A DNA stretch of 64,000 bases, taken from the NCBI GenBank assembly GCA_017434755.1, contig JAFRER010000001.1, positions 62,001-126,000 on the forward strand. The letters are read 5' to 3'. Both the position numbers and the translations under genes were made by a program. The notes under the pieces are model-generated. The model made no database searches, was not told the DNA's origin, and was given only the letters and a program-made list of their open reading frames with translations. Below, piece by piece: positions 46,435 to 54,475 of the stretch; the first letter of the stretch is position 1, and each line of letters starts with the position of its first letter. This stretch comes from Oscillospiraceae bacterium. Its GTDB lineage: Bacteria > Bacillota > Clostridia > Oscillospirales > Oscillospiraceae.

Positions 46435-46457
46435 TTCGAGTCTTGTATCGTCCACCA
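46435..46457 (+). repeat. attR: second copy of the tRNA 3' end
   Basis: Exact 23-bp match to 41664-41686, without the rest of the tRNA. Marks the right boundary of the element. Confidence 0.92.
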
Positions 46458-46460
46458 CCA

Positions 46461-46495
46461 AAAAACGACGTGTTTCGACACGTCGTTTTTCTTTT
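46461..46495 (+). terminator. Original tRNA-Val terminator
   Basis: Stem ACGACGTGT / ACACGTCGT with a TTCG tetraloop, A-run before and T-run after, 3 bp beyond attR. Without the element it would lie immediately behind the tRNA. Confidence 0.88.
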
Positions 46496-46606
46496 TCAAG
46501 TAGAAGGAATAGTCTTTGACGATGCTGGCATTCCATTGTATACTCATATCAAATAATCGGTAAGACCCATATAGACGAAGAATGATCGTTTGCTGAGGTG
46601 AAGAAC

Positions 46607-48583
46607 GTGCGACCGCTGATCGTTAAGCTTGCAAAAATGTTGACCGACTGCATGGATGCCAGGCTGGGGCTCGTTCGTATGGACGAATCACGCTGGGAGT
46701 ACAAAATGCTGGACGCCCTGCTGACCGACGAAATGGCCGAGCTGATGCTCAAGATGGGCCGGCGCAGGCCGGCCACAGCTGCGGAGCTCTCGAAAAAGAC
46801 CGGCTGGGAAGAGGCGCGGATCCAACAGCTTCTAGACGAGCTGGCCGAGATCGGGCTTGTGGAATATAACCGGCACAACAGCGACCGGCACAAGCAGTAT
46901 GTGGTGCCGATCTTTGTCGTTGGCAGCGCGGAGAATCTGGTCCTGAACAAGCGTCTCCTGGAGAAACATCCGGAGATTGCGGAGTTTTTTTATCAGATGG
47001 CGGAGGAACCGCTGAAGCTGATCTCCCATATGGTGCCGCCCGGCGGCGCGGGCCTCGGCTTCCATGCGATCCCCGTCGAGCGGGCGATCCCGAAGGAGAG
47101 CCGGGCGCTGAACATCGAGCAGCTTTCCTACTGGCTAGAGAAATACCGGGATCAGCTGTCCATCAGCGACTGCGTCTGCCGCACGAGCATGATCCTGCGC
47201 GGCGAGGGCTGTGGGGAGTTGCCGGACAAGGGCTGTATTCAGGTGGGTGATTACTCCGACTATCTGGTCGAGACCGGGAAGGCCGAGCGAGCGACTTACG
47301 ATGAGGTGATCGCCCTGCTCAGGCGCTCGGAAGAAAACGGCTTCATGCACCAGGTCACGAACGGCGACGGCGGCGAGGACATCTTCGCCATCTGCAACTG
47401 CTCGGTGGGCAACTGCTATGCGCTGCGCTGCTCGCAGCTGTTCAACAATCCGAACGGCTCCGCCTCCGCCTACCGGGCTGTGGTAGAGAGAGAGAAGTGC
47501 GTCGCCTGCGGCAAATGCGCCGAGGTCTGCCCCGCGGGCGCGGTGAGGTTAGGCCGGAAGCTGGACACCAAGGAAGGCCCGGTCTTGTATGAAAACGAGC
47601 CGCTTGCCGGCGAGACAAAGGGATGGAGCAAGAAAAACTGGCACCCGGATTACAGAGACCGCAACCAGATCAACTGCTATCCGAGCGGCACGGCGCCGTG
47701 CAAGTGCGCCTGTCCGGCCCATGTCTCCGTTCAGGGCGTGCTGCAGCTTGTCAAGGAAGAAAGCTTCACGGATGCGCTGAAGCTGCTGCGGCAGGACAAT
47801 CCGTTTCCCTCCGTTTGCGGGGCGGCCTGTGACCACCGCTGCGAAAAGGTCTGCATGCGTGGCAGCGTCGATACCCCCATGGAGATCAGCGCGGCCATGA
47901 CGCGCCTGGCAGAGCTGGAGCAGGAGCTTTCAGACGAGCTTGTTCCGCATAAAGCGCGCATGAAGGGCGAGGACAAGGACTACGATCTGCCTGTAGCGGT
48001 CGTTGGAGCAGGCTATGCCCAGCTCAGCTGCGCCTATTTCCTCGCGCAGATGGGCTATCCCGTGACGGTATTCGGCACATCGGAGCTTTGTAATCCAGCG
48101 GAGCGGACGATCATGGAAAAGCTGGGTGTGCGCTTCGAGGATGGAGCTCCTGACAGCGGCGCTTATGCCGCGGTCTATCCCGAGCTGTTTCCCATCAAGA
48201 AGAAGGGACCGGCCGCTCAGATCGAGGAAGGGCACGAGGCCGCCAAGAGCATCCACCGCTTTCTGCACACCGGGCACAGTATGACGCTCGCGAGAGACCC
48301 GCGCAGCTTCCGTGCTTTCCGTCGGGACGATGTGGCGCTGCCGCCGGAAAAGCTGAGAACGCATGACTGCCTCTCCTGCGGCGTGAGCCATGTGGATCCC
48401 AACCGCTGTATCGGCTGCGGCATCTGCACGACCCGCTGCTTCTTTGATGCTATTCATCTGGTGCGCAGCCACCCTGAATTTGTCGATTACTGCAGCGCGG
48501 ACGACACGGTGAAGAAGGTCATGATGGGCGGAGTCCGTCGTGCGGGAAAGATCGCGATCAAGAGCCTCAAGAGAAGGATCTGA
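46607..48583 (+). CDS. HTH-ferredoxin-oxidoreductase with eroded flavin domain
   Basis: A 658-residue protein. Residues about 1-100: winged helix (AAELSKKTGWEEARIQQLLDEL). About 180-290: cysteine-rich region. About 298: CVACGKCAEVCP cluster. About 360-440: GltD-like Fe-S region (CKCACPAHVSVQGVL, CGAACDHRCEKVC). About 465: a flavin-binding start VGAGYAQLSCAYFL, with Q where G is conserved. The rest of the FAD/NADPH module is reduced to about 100 residues before a C-terminal CIGCGICTTRC cluster. Full-length relatives carry a complete GltD module. The GTG at 46607 follows GAGG. Redox activity may be lost or changed. Confidence 0.75.
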   Translation: MRPLIVKLAKMLTDCMDARLGLVRMDESRWEYKMLDALLTDEMAELMLKMGRRRPATAAELSKKTGWEEARIQQLLDELAEIGLVEYNRHNSDRHKQYVVPIFVVGSAENLVLNKRLLEKHPEIAEFFYQMAEEPLKLISHMVPPGGAGLGFHAIPVERAIPKESRALNIEQLSYWLEKYRDQLSISDCVCRTSMILRGEGCGELPDKGCIQVGDYSDYLVETGKAERATYDEVIALLRRSEENGFMHQVTNGDGGEDIFAICNCSVGNCYALRCSQLFNNPNGSASAYRAVVEREKCVACGKCAEVCPAGAVRLGRKLDTKEGPVLYENEPLAGETKGWSKKNWHPDYRDRNQINCYPSGTAPCKCACPAHVSVQGVLQLVKEESFTDALKLLRQDNPFPSVCGAACDHRCEKVCMRGSVDTPMEISAAMTRLAELEQELSDELVPHKARMKGEDKDYDLPVAVVGAGYAQLSCAYFLAQMGYPVTVFGTSELCNPAERTIMEKLGVRFEDGAPDSGAYAAVYPELFPIKKKGPAAQIEEGHEAAKSIHRFLHTGHSMTLARDPRSFRAFRRDDVALPPEKLRTHDCLSCGVSHVDPNRCIGCGICTTRCFFDAIHLVRSHPEFVDYCSADDTVKKVMMGGVRRAGKIAIKSLKRRI

Positions 48584-48675
48584 CGATAGCAAGGAAGACA
48601 AATCCCGATCTGCTTTGTCTTTCCTGCGCGGATTACAGTCCTGTCCATCGGCATCTTTAGTGTGCGGATTAGACA

Positions 48676-48706
48676 AAAAAGAGCCGCATGTTGCGGCTCT
48701 TTTTCC
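48676..48706 (+). terminator. Bidirectional terminator
   Basis: GAGCCGCA / TGCGGCTC stem with a 3-nt loop, A-run before and T-run after, between convergent genes. Confidence 0.9.
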
Positions 48707-48718
48707 TTTCTGTCCGTT

Positions 48719-49246
48719 TCAGATCGAGCAGTCCCAGGGATCGCCCTTGATAAATTCCGGGGGCTGCAGTTCGTTGTTTCTGTTCTTTATGCGGCAGATG
48801 GAATCCCAGGCGGAGCGGCAGACCGTGACGCCCTCATCGGCCGTGGGCTCCTGAAAGTTTGCGATAAGATGGTCGAAGGTCTCCCGCGGGACGCTCCTTT
48901 CCCGGCCGAGGTTGTTCGTCCATGCCAGTTCCGGATCGGCGTCTATCCAGATGAGATGGTGCTGATCGAATTCGGGGAACCAGCTGAGGAACTCATCCCG
49001 GTAGCTCATCAGCGGGGCGTTCGTATCCACCACGGTGTCGTGCTTCAGCATGGCGGCCTGATGGATCAGCTGGTAGAACAGGATCCAGACCTCGAATTTG
49101 TTTTCATGGATCTTTTCATCGCCGTTATAGATCTGGTAGCATGCGTCGATGTCCAGATAGCGGTATCCGTGTTTCTCGGCGAACCGTTTTGCGAACCAGG
49201 ATTTGCCCGATGCGATGTGACCGCACATGAGAACCATATTTGCCAT
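48719..49246 (-). CDS. P-loop kinase-like protein
   Basis: A 175-residue AAA_33/zeta-toxin-like P-loop protein: Walker A GHIASGKS (about residues 9-16), then YLDIDACY and VVDTNAP as the Walker B-like strand. Such small kinases phosphorylate metabolites, nucleotides or sugars; the substrate is unknown. GGAGG precedes the ATG. No antitoxin partner gene is adjacent. Confidence 0.78.
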   Translation of the reverse strand: MANMVLMCGHIASGKSWFAKRFAEKHGYRYLDIDACYQIYNGDEKIHENKFEVWILFYQLIHQAAMLKHDTVVDTNAPLMSYRDEFLSWFPEFDQHHLIWIDADPELAWTNNLGRERSVPRETFDHLIANFQEPTADEGVTVCRSAWDSICRIKNRNNELQPPEFIKGDPWDCSI

Positions 49247-49380
49247 GACCGTTCCTCCGGAGGTTTTCTTTCAAAGCAAGTTTACCATGTTCCCGGCCTC
49301 GGGGCAATTGATAATTCCCCGGAGGCATGCTAAAATGCGAAAAAAGGAAAATGTATACTGCGGTGACCGGAGGGGATGCT

Positions 49381-50736
49381 GTGAAAAAGGTTTGGAAGGC
49401 GCTTCGTACCATCTTGCTCGTGCTGCTTGCGCTGGCAGTCGTATTATGCTGCGTTCTGGAGGTTTATCCCGCGCTGTTCGACACCGGGGCCTCTCATCCG
49501 CCCGCCCTGCCGTCCGCCGATTGGATGGCGGCTCTGGACAGCAGCCTGCTCCTGTCGGAGATCAACATCCCCGGCGTCCACGACGCCGCTGCGAACGAGA
49601 CCCAGCTGCGGCTCATGACCAAATGTCAGGACAGGAGCATCGACGCCCTGCTGCTGGACGGATTCCGCTATCTGGATATCCGGCTCGGAGCCGAGGAGAG
49701 GGACGGAAAGCCGGACCTCACGTTCTACCACGGATTCCTGCACTGCCTCAAGGACATCTGGCCGTGGAGCGAGCATCTGACGTTTGAGGATGTGGCCGGC
49801 GACTGCGCGGCTTTCCTGAAACAGCACCCGACGGAGACCATCCTCTTCGTGGTGAAGCAGGAGCACGGCAGCGAGAGCGTACGGGAATTCGAACGTCTGC
49901 TCGATGACCATATCACGGCATCGGACACGGCGGACCTGTGGCTCCTCACGGATTCGATCCCGACCCTCGGCGAGGCGCGCGGGAAGATAGTCCTGTTCAG
50001 ACGATATACGGACGATGCGGGTCTCGGAAAGCGAGCCGGGATCTATATCGACTGGGCCGATCAGGGCAACAGGCCGAAAGAGGGGAACACGCCCGGCGTC
50101 GCCGCGGAGGAAAAAGAGACCTTCCGTCTCTATATCCAGGACCGTTTCTCCTATGACGCCGAGTCCAAGTGGCAGGTGTTCACCGACGCTGCCGCGGTGT
50201 CGAAAGAGCCGGGAGACGTCCTGATAAACTTCCTGAGCACCAAGGGCACGGCGCCGTACGGCCATCCGTACCATTATGCCAAAGACCTGAACGCAAGGCT
50301 GGACCGGGATACTGCGGGCGCCCTGAGCGGCTGGACGGTCATCGATTTCGGAAATGCGTATCTGGCGGACATCATCATAAAGTCCAATCCTGCCGGGCTG
50401 ACCGGTTCGACCGGACAGGTGACCGAGGAGCCTTCCGAGGGCAGGCTCTTCCTGTGGGAAAAAGAGGGCTTCGGAGGCGACTTCACGCTCCGGCTCAAGG
50501 ATGACGGGACCTATACGTACTATGAAGGCTATCTCAGCAGCTACATCGGGATGGGCAAATGGACGCTGCAGGACAGCGTCGTCACGCTCTATGAGACATC
50601 CGGGGACAATAAAGTCTTCCGTTTTGCCACGGACGGAGATGATCTGCTGTTCGTCGCCGACGGCTCGAGCGAATTTCTGTATGTCACCGTGGACGACGGA
50701 GACCGGTTCATCCTGACAGACGAATCTGCATCATAA
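49381..50736 (+). CDS. Exported phosphatidylinositol-specific phospholipase C
   Basis: A 451-residue protein: a signal anchor (about 8-26), a PI-PLC X domain, and a C-terminal lipocalin-like domain (about 360-450). Catalytic residues match bacterial PI-PLC: H67 in IPGVHDAA, H117 in FYHG, plus D99/R101 in RYLDIRLG. The enzyme cleaves phosphatidylinositol to diacylglycerol and cyclic inositol phosphate. The GTG at 49381 follows GGAGGGG; an ATG at 49351 is a weaker option. Free PI is of host or diet origin in the gut, so it may feed lipid salvage (inference). Confidence 0.85.
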   Translation: MKKVWKALRTILLVLLALAVVLCCVLEVYPALFDTGASHPPALPSADWMAALDSSLLLSEINIPGVHDAAANETQLRLMTKCQDRSIDALLLDGFRYLDIRLGAEERDGKPDLTFYHGFLHCLKDIWPWSEHLTFEDVAGDCAAFLKQHPTETILFVVKQEHGSESVREFERLLDDHITASDTADLWLLTDSIPTLGEARGKIVLFRRYTDDAGLGKRAGIYIDWADQGNRPKEGNTPGVAAEEKETFRLYIQDRFSYDAESKWQVFTDAAAVSKEPGDVLINFLSTKGTAPYGHPYHYAKDLNARLDRDTAGALSGWTVIDFGNAYLADIIIKSNPAGLTGSTGQVTEEPSEGRLFLWEKEGFGGDFTLRLKDDGTYTYYEGYLSSYIGMGKWTLQDSVVTLYETSGDNKVFRFATDGDDLLFVADGSSEFLYVTVDDGDRFILTDESAS

Positions 50737-50763
50737 AGGATTTGAATTAAAGTAAAGCAAAAG

Positions 50764-50796
50764 ACTCCCGGTCAGTTCATCGGGAGCCTTTTTTTG
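50764..50796 (+). terminator. Terminator after the PI-PLC gene
   Basis: CTCCCG / CGGGAG stem (50765-50770 and 50781-50786) followed by seven T. Confidence 0.8.
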
Positions 50797-50813
50797 TCAA
50801 ATGTGTTGCATAA

Positions 50814-50841
50814 TATTATTTTGAAATATTTCAAAATAATA
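50814..50841. promoter_or_regulatory. 28-bp perfect palindrome, candidate operator
   Basis: TATTATTTTGAAAT followed by its exact reverse complement. It ends 13 bp before the -35 box of the recombinase-like gene. Confidence 0.7.
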
Positions 50842-50854
50842 CGAAATAATCCTA

Positions 50855-50883
50855 TTGACACATGCCGCCCGGTGTGATATCAT
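50855..50883 (+). promoter_or_regulatory. Strong promoter of the recombinase-derived gene
   Basis: Consensus TTGACA (50855-50860), 17-bp spacer, TATCAT (50878-50883). Confidence 0.8.
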
Positions 50884-50912
50884 ATGCACGAATTATTCGG
50901 GGAGGTATCGTC

Positions 50913-51659
50913 ATGAGTGAGATATACTGCGCAGGCATAGAAGATTTTCTTGTTGCTGTTGAGAACGCATCGGAGGGTGACTGCATATGTATAGACGGTT
51001 TGAGCGTCATAGCTTTGAATTCAAAGGTACTTCTGGACCGTATAGGACTACTGTGTGAAAAGAAGCTCGATTTGTTCTCATCGTCAGACGGGATCGATAC
51101 ACGAAAGCCGGATGGCAAAGCGTTTTTCCGTGTCTGCAGCCTTCTCTCCGAACTTGATCGGCAGTACTTGAATCGGCGCAGAAGGGAAGGAATCGAAAAA
51201 GCCAAAGCTGATGGTAATTACAAAGGCAGAAAGCCTATAAGTGTGGACGAGGGACTGTTTGATTCCGTTGTTGCGCTGTGGAAGGAGGGAAAGATCACAG
51301 CCCGGCAGGCCATGACAAGACTTAACCTGAAACCGAATACATTCTACAGAAGAATAAAAAGAAGAGAGGAAGAAAAAATGACCGAATTTAAGAAAACCGG
51401 ACACGAGATCCGCGAGGAGATAAAGGAAGCGGCAAGACAGAGCCGCAAGGATCTGGACGATTTGAAAAAAGAAGTTAAAGCAGAGGCCAGAGAAGTGAAG
51501 AAGGCCGCAGATGAGAAGCTCGAGATCCACGATGTGGAGAGGGAAATCCGCAGAGAAAGGATCAAGGCTGAGATCGAGCATGTTGAGTCTGTGAAACAGC
51601 TGAAGAAAGATGTCGAGTACGAGACGAAAGAACTGAAAAAGCTCGTCGAGGAAGAATAA
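50913..51659 (+). CDS. Serine-recombinase-derived DNA-binding protein with coiled-coil tail
   Basis: A 248-residue protein. Residues 50-107 match the end of the resolvase catalytic domain (GIDTRKPDGKAFFRV, then LDRQYLNRRRREGIEKAKADG, GRKP), and 108-152 the C-terminal helix-turn-helix. The N-terminal 50 residues are too short for the catalytic core and lack the active serine motif. From about 155 to the end is a long charged coiled coil. It is therefore likely a DNA-binding, non-recombining protein. The ATG at 50913 follows GGGGAGG; promoter and palindrome lie upstream. Confidence 0.7.
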   Translation: MSEIYCAGIEDFLVAVENASEGDCICIDGLSVIALNSKVLLDRIGLLCEKKLDLFSSSDGIDTRKPDGKAFFRVCSLLSELDRQYLNRRRREGIEKAKADGNYKGRKPISVDEGLFDSVVALWKEGKITARQAMTRLNLKPNTFYRRIKRREEEKMTEFKKTGHEIREEIKEAARQSRKDLDDLKKEVKAEAREVKKAADEKLEIHDVEREIRRERIKAEIEHVESVKQLKKDVEYETKELKKLVEEE

Positions 51660-51680
51660 ACACCAGTATCCATGCATCAA

Positions 51681-51712
51681 AAAAACCACGCCCTGAGGCG
51701 TGGTTTTTCTTT
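51681..51712 (+). terminator. Bidirectional terminator
   Basis: CCACGCC / GGCGTGG stem, CTGA loop, A-run before and T-run after, between convergent genes. Confidence 0.88.
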
Positions 51713-51724
51713 TATTCCGTTTTA

Positions 51725-53014
51725 TCAGGGAAGCACCGTGCGCACGAAGAGGACACGGTTTATCGTGTCTCCGGCTTTCGAGGAAGTCCAGTAGAATCCG
51801 TCGTCCTTTACGGAGAATTCCATCTTGCCCGACCCGTCGTTGTATACCACGACGGTGGTCTCGCTTCCGCTTCCGTCAAATTCCATCGTGGTCTTCATGC
51901 AGTCGCTGTAGGTCAGCACGCCGTTGGCGTCGATGGTCCCGGAGAATTTGTATATGCTGCGTTTCGTGGTGCTTTCCGTCCAGGACACGATCACATTGTA
52001 CCTGTCGCCCGAAGACGTTACGTTCATGGCGGCGAGGCCGGTGGCCGAGTCATGGTAGTTTCCGGCATAGCCCGCGGTGGGGGTGGGGGTGGGACTGTCT
52101 GTCACGGTGATGACGGCCTTGTCCGTGTCGACCGAGCCGTAGCTGTTGGAATAGCGGCAGTATACCTTCCAGCCGTTTGCCGCGGCGGGGATGTTCTCCA
52201 GCTTCATCTTGCTGTACATGCCGTCCGTGATCTTGATGCCCGGCAGGAGGATCTGGATGCGCGCGTCGCTATAGGGAAGATCCACCGTTCCGTCGGCGCT
52301 CACGATGTGCCAGACGGCAAAAAGCGCGTTTTCATAGTCTGCTCCGAAGATCAGGCTCCCTCCCGGTTTCACCTGCTGGGAGACCGGCTGTCTTGCCACC
52401 CGGGGAAGCAGGGACGGCGTGCGGGGCGTGGTCGGCACGACGGTGATCACGGCGCTGGACGTGTCCGCATAGCCGGCGTTGTTGGAATAGCGGCAGTAGA
52501 CCTTCCAGCCGTTCATGTTATAGGTGACATTGCTGAGATACATGGTGCTGTACATGCCGTCTTTGATGGTGGCGTAGGGGAAGACCTTGATCGCCTTGTC
52601 ATAGGTGATGTCCGTGCTGCCGTCGGGACTGACGAAATGCCACACGGCCCAGATGGCATTCTGATACCCCGCGACAAAGCTGCAGGATCCGCCCTCGATC
52701 ACGGTCTCGGAAGTGGGACTCTTGGTTATGATGGGGATCTGGGGCTTCGGCGTGGGCGTGGGCGTCGGTTTCGGCGTGGGCGTGGGCGTGGGCGTCGGGG
52801 TGGGGGTCGGCGTTTCGGCGGGAGGGACGATGATGACCGTGGGAGCCGGCTTGGTCACGGTCGGTTCCAGGATCTCCACCGTCTGCTCCGGCGTCTGCTC
52901 CGGCTTCTTCACATCGGACCTGGAGCCGCTTTTTTTCGATCCGCATCCGCCCAGTATGAGCACTGCCGTAAACAACAGCGCGAGTATGGATAGTATGAGT
53001 ATTTTCTTCTTCAT
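51725..53014 (-). CDS. Lipoprotein with two Ig-like domains
   Basis: A 429-residue lipoprotein: lipobox ILGGC (C24), a Thr/Pro-rich stalk (about 45-92, encoded by a GC-rich short repeat), two Ig-like domains (about 95-190 and 205-305) each ending in NGWKVYCRYSN and a (D)T(S/D)-A-VITV strand, and a C-terminal beta-rich domain (about 320-429). Probably a surface adhesion or binding protein; ligand unknown. GAGG precedes the ATG. Confidence 0.75.
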   Translation of the reverse strand: MKKKILILSILALLFTAVLILGGCGSKKSGSRSDVKKPEQTPEQTVEILEPTVTKPAPTVIIVPPAETPTPTPTPTPTPTPKPTPTPTPKPQIPIITKSPTSETVIEGGSCSFVAGYQNAIWAVWHFVSPDGSTDITYDKAIKVFPYATIKDGMYSTMYLSNVTYNMNGWKVYCRYSNNAGYADTSSAVITVVPTTPRTPSLLPRVARQPVSQQVKPGGSLIFGADYENALFAVWHIVSADGTVDLPYSDARIQILLPGIKITDGMYSKMKLENIPAAANGWKVYCRYSNSYGSVDTDKAVITVTDSPTPTPTAGYAGNYHDSATGLAAMNVTSSGDRYNVIVSWTESTTKRSIYKFSGTIDANGVLTYSDCMKTTMEFDGSGSETTVVVYNDGSGKMEFSVKDDGFYWTSSKAGDTINRVLFVRTVLP

Positions 53015-53202
53015 GACTGCCTCATTTCTGCCTGCCGCCCGTCGGGGCCTCTGCCGCCGATCTCCGGCAGGCGTCCGTCACGTTATCTTATCTTACCATG
53101 CCTACTCTATCATCCGTCAGCAGCCTTTTCAAGCCGACTTTGCGAACAGTGTGTTAACAAGCGCACCGGAAGATCAAATTCTTCCCGAAAAGCATTATTT
53201 TC
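53015..53202. other. Intergenic region
   Basis: 188 bp between two leftward genes. It should hold the lipoprotein promoter and the end of the CLC operon; no clear motif was identified. Confidence 0.4.
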
Positions 53203-54456
53203 TTATTCCGCCTTTCGGTTTATCATCTCGGAGCTGAGCTTTGAGAAGATGAATTCCTGGCTGGAATACAGCCCGAAGTAGCCCGAGAGCATATAGGCGA
53301 TGGCGCAGGAGAGCGCGAAATAGACCACGGACCCGGAGCCGAACAGCTCCATGGCCAGAAGTATGGACGCGATCGGGCAGTTCACGGAGCCGCAGAACAT
53401 GCACACGAGGCCTATCGCCGCGGCGAAGCCGGGAGGGATCCCGAGCAGCGCACCCACCGTGCAGCCGAAGGTGGCGCCGATGAAGAAGCAGGGGACCACC
53501 TCGCCGCCCTTGAAGCCGGCGCCCAGCGTGATGGCGGTGAACAGCAGCTTCCAGAAGAAGGCGTCCGGCCGGGCAAAGCCGTTTTCGACGGCTTCCTTTA
53601 TGCTCTCCATGCCGGCGCCGTTGAACTCCCCTGTCCCGAGAAGCAGCGTCAGTCCCACGATGAGAGCGCCGCCGGCCAGTACGCGGACAAAGTCGTTTTT
53701 CAAAAACTTTTTCAGAAAGTGCTCCGTTCCGTGCATGGCAAGGCAGAAGGCGATGCTCAGCAGCGCGCAGAGCACCGAGAGCCCCGCCACCTTGAGGAAC
53801 ATGAGCCACTGCAGGGGGACGTCGGCAAGGAGAAAGTGCTCCCCGGCGATCCCGAAAAGCCGGGAGATCCCCACGGCGACCAGCGCTGCCGTAAGGCAGG
53901 GGACGAACGCCGCGTAGTGGATCACGCCGACGGAGATCACCTCCAGGGCGAACACCGCCGCCGTGAGGGGCGTGCCGAAGAGGGCGGAAAACACCGCGCT
54001 CATGCCCGCCAGCGTCGCGATGCGCACGTCCTTGTCATTGAGCCGGAAGACCCTTCCCGCGAAGTTTCCGAGGCTGCCGCCGATCTGCAGCGCCGCCCCT
54101 TCGCGGCCGGCGCTTCCGCCGAACAGATGCGTGATCACGGTGGAAAGAAAGATCGTCGGCAGAAGGGCGATGGGCACCTTCTCGCCGGACTGTATGGATT
54201 CGATGATGGTGTTCGTGCTTTTATTCTCCGTGCGGAAAAGCCGGTAGAGCAGGACGATGAGGACGCCGCCCGCCGGCAGCAGCCAGAGCAGCCAGCCGTT
54301 TGCATGGCGAAGGGCGGTCACAGTTCCCACGCTCAGGTGGAACAGCGAGCCCACCAACCCGCCGGCCGCGCCGGTCAGCGAGGCAAGCAGGATCCATTTG
54401 AGAAAGGTAAGAACGGTATCCTTTACCGCTTGAGCTCTTTGTCTTACAGATTTCAC
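53203..54456 (-). CDS. CLC-family anion channel/antiporter
   Basis: A 417-residue CLC protein. GGSAGREGAALQIGG contains the gating glutamate, and GAGFKGGEVVPCFFIGA replaces the usual GxFxP with GGEVVP. The canonical GSGIP motif is absent (NTIIESIQSG in its place). These changes resemble the fluoride-exporting CLC-F branch more than ClcA, an inference to test. The GTG start at 54456 has a weak GGGGG before it. Last gene of a six-gene operon. Confidence 0.82.
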   Translation of the reverse strand: MKSVRQRAQAVKDTVLTFLKWILLASLTGAAGGLVGSLFHLSVGTVTALRHANGWLLWLLPAGGVLIVLLYRLFRTENKSTNTIIESIQSGEKVPIALLPTIFLSTVITHLFGGSAGREGAALQIGGSLGNFAGRVFRLNDKDVRIATLAGMSAVFSALFGTPLTAAVFALEVISVGVIHYAAFVPCLTAALVAVGISRLFGIAGEHFLLADVPLQWLMFLKVAGLSVLCALLSIAFCLAMHGTEHFLKKFLKNDFVRVLAGGALIVGLTLLLGTGEFNGAGMESIKEAVENGFARPDAFFWKLLFTAITLGAGFKGGEVVPCFFIGATFGCTVGALLGIPPGFAAAIGLVCMFCGSVNCPIASILLAMELFGSGSVVYFALSCAIAYMLSGYFGLYSSQEFIFSKLSSEMINRKAE

Positions 54457-54475
54457 AGCAGCAGACCCCCGTCCG

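Larger units (their letters stand above)
41664..46457. mobile_element. Small integrative element in tRNA-Val
   Basis: Bounded by a 23-bp direct repeat of the tRNA 3' end (41664-41686 and 46435-46457). The inside is clearly more AT-rich than the flanks. It carries an integrase gene next to the tRNA, an excisionase-like gene, several small helix-turn-helix genes and iteron-like repeats. No relaxase, type IV secretion or capsid gene is visible, so it is probably a satellite needing help to move. Confidence 0.9.

Noticed and set aside
48719-49246. Zeta-type toxin of a toxin-antitoxin pair
   Set aside because: The P-loop fold is shared by many small kinases and no antitoxin-sized gene is adjacent.
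52740-52810. Short GC-rich tandem repeat that might suggest CRISPR or a minisatellite
   Set aside because: It encodes the Thr/Pro stalk of the Ig-like lipoprotein and has no spacers.
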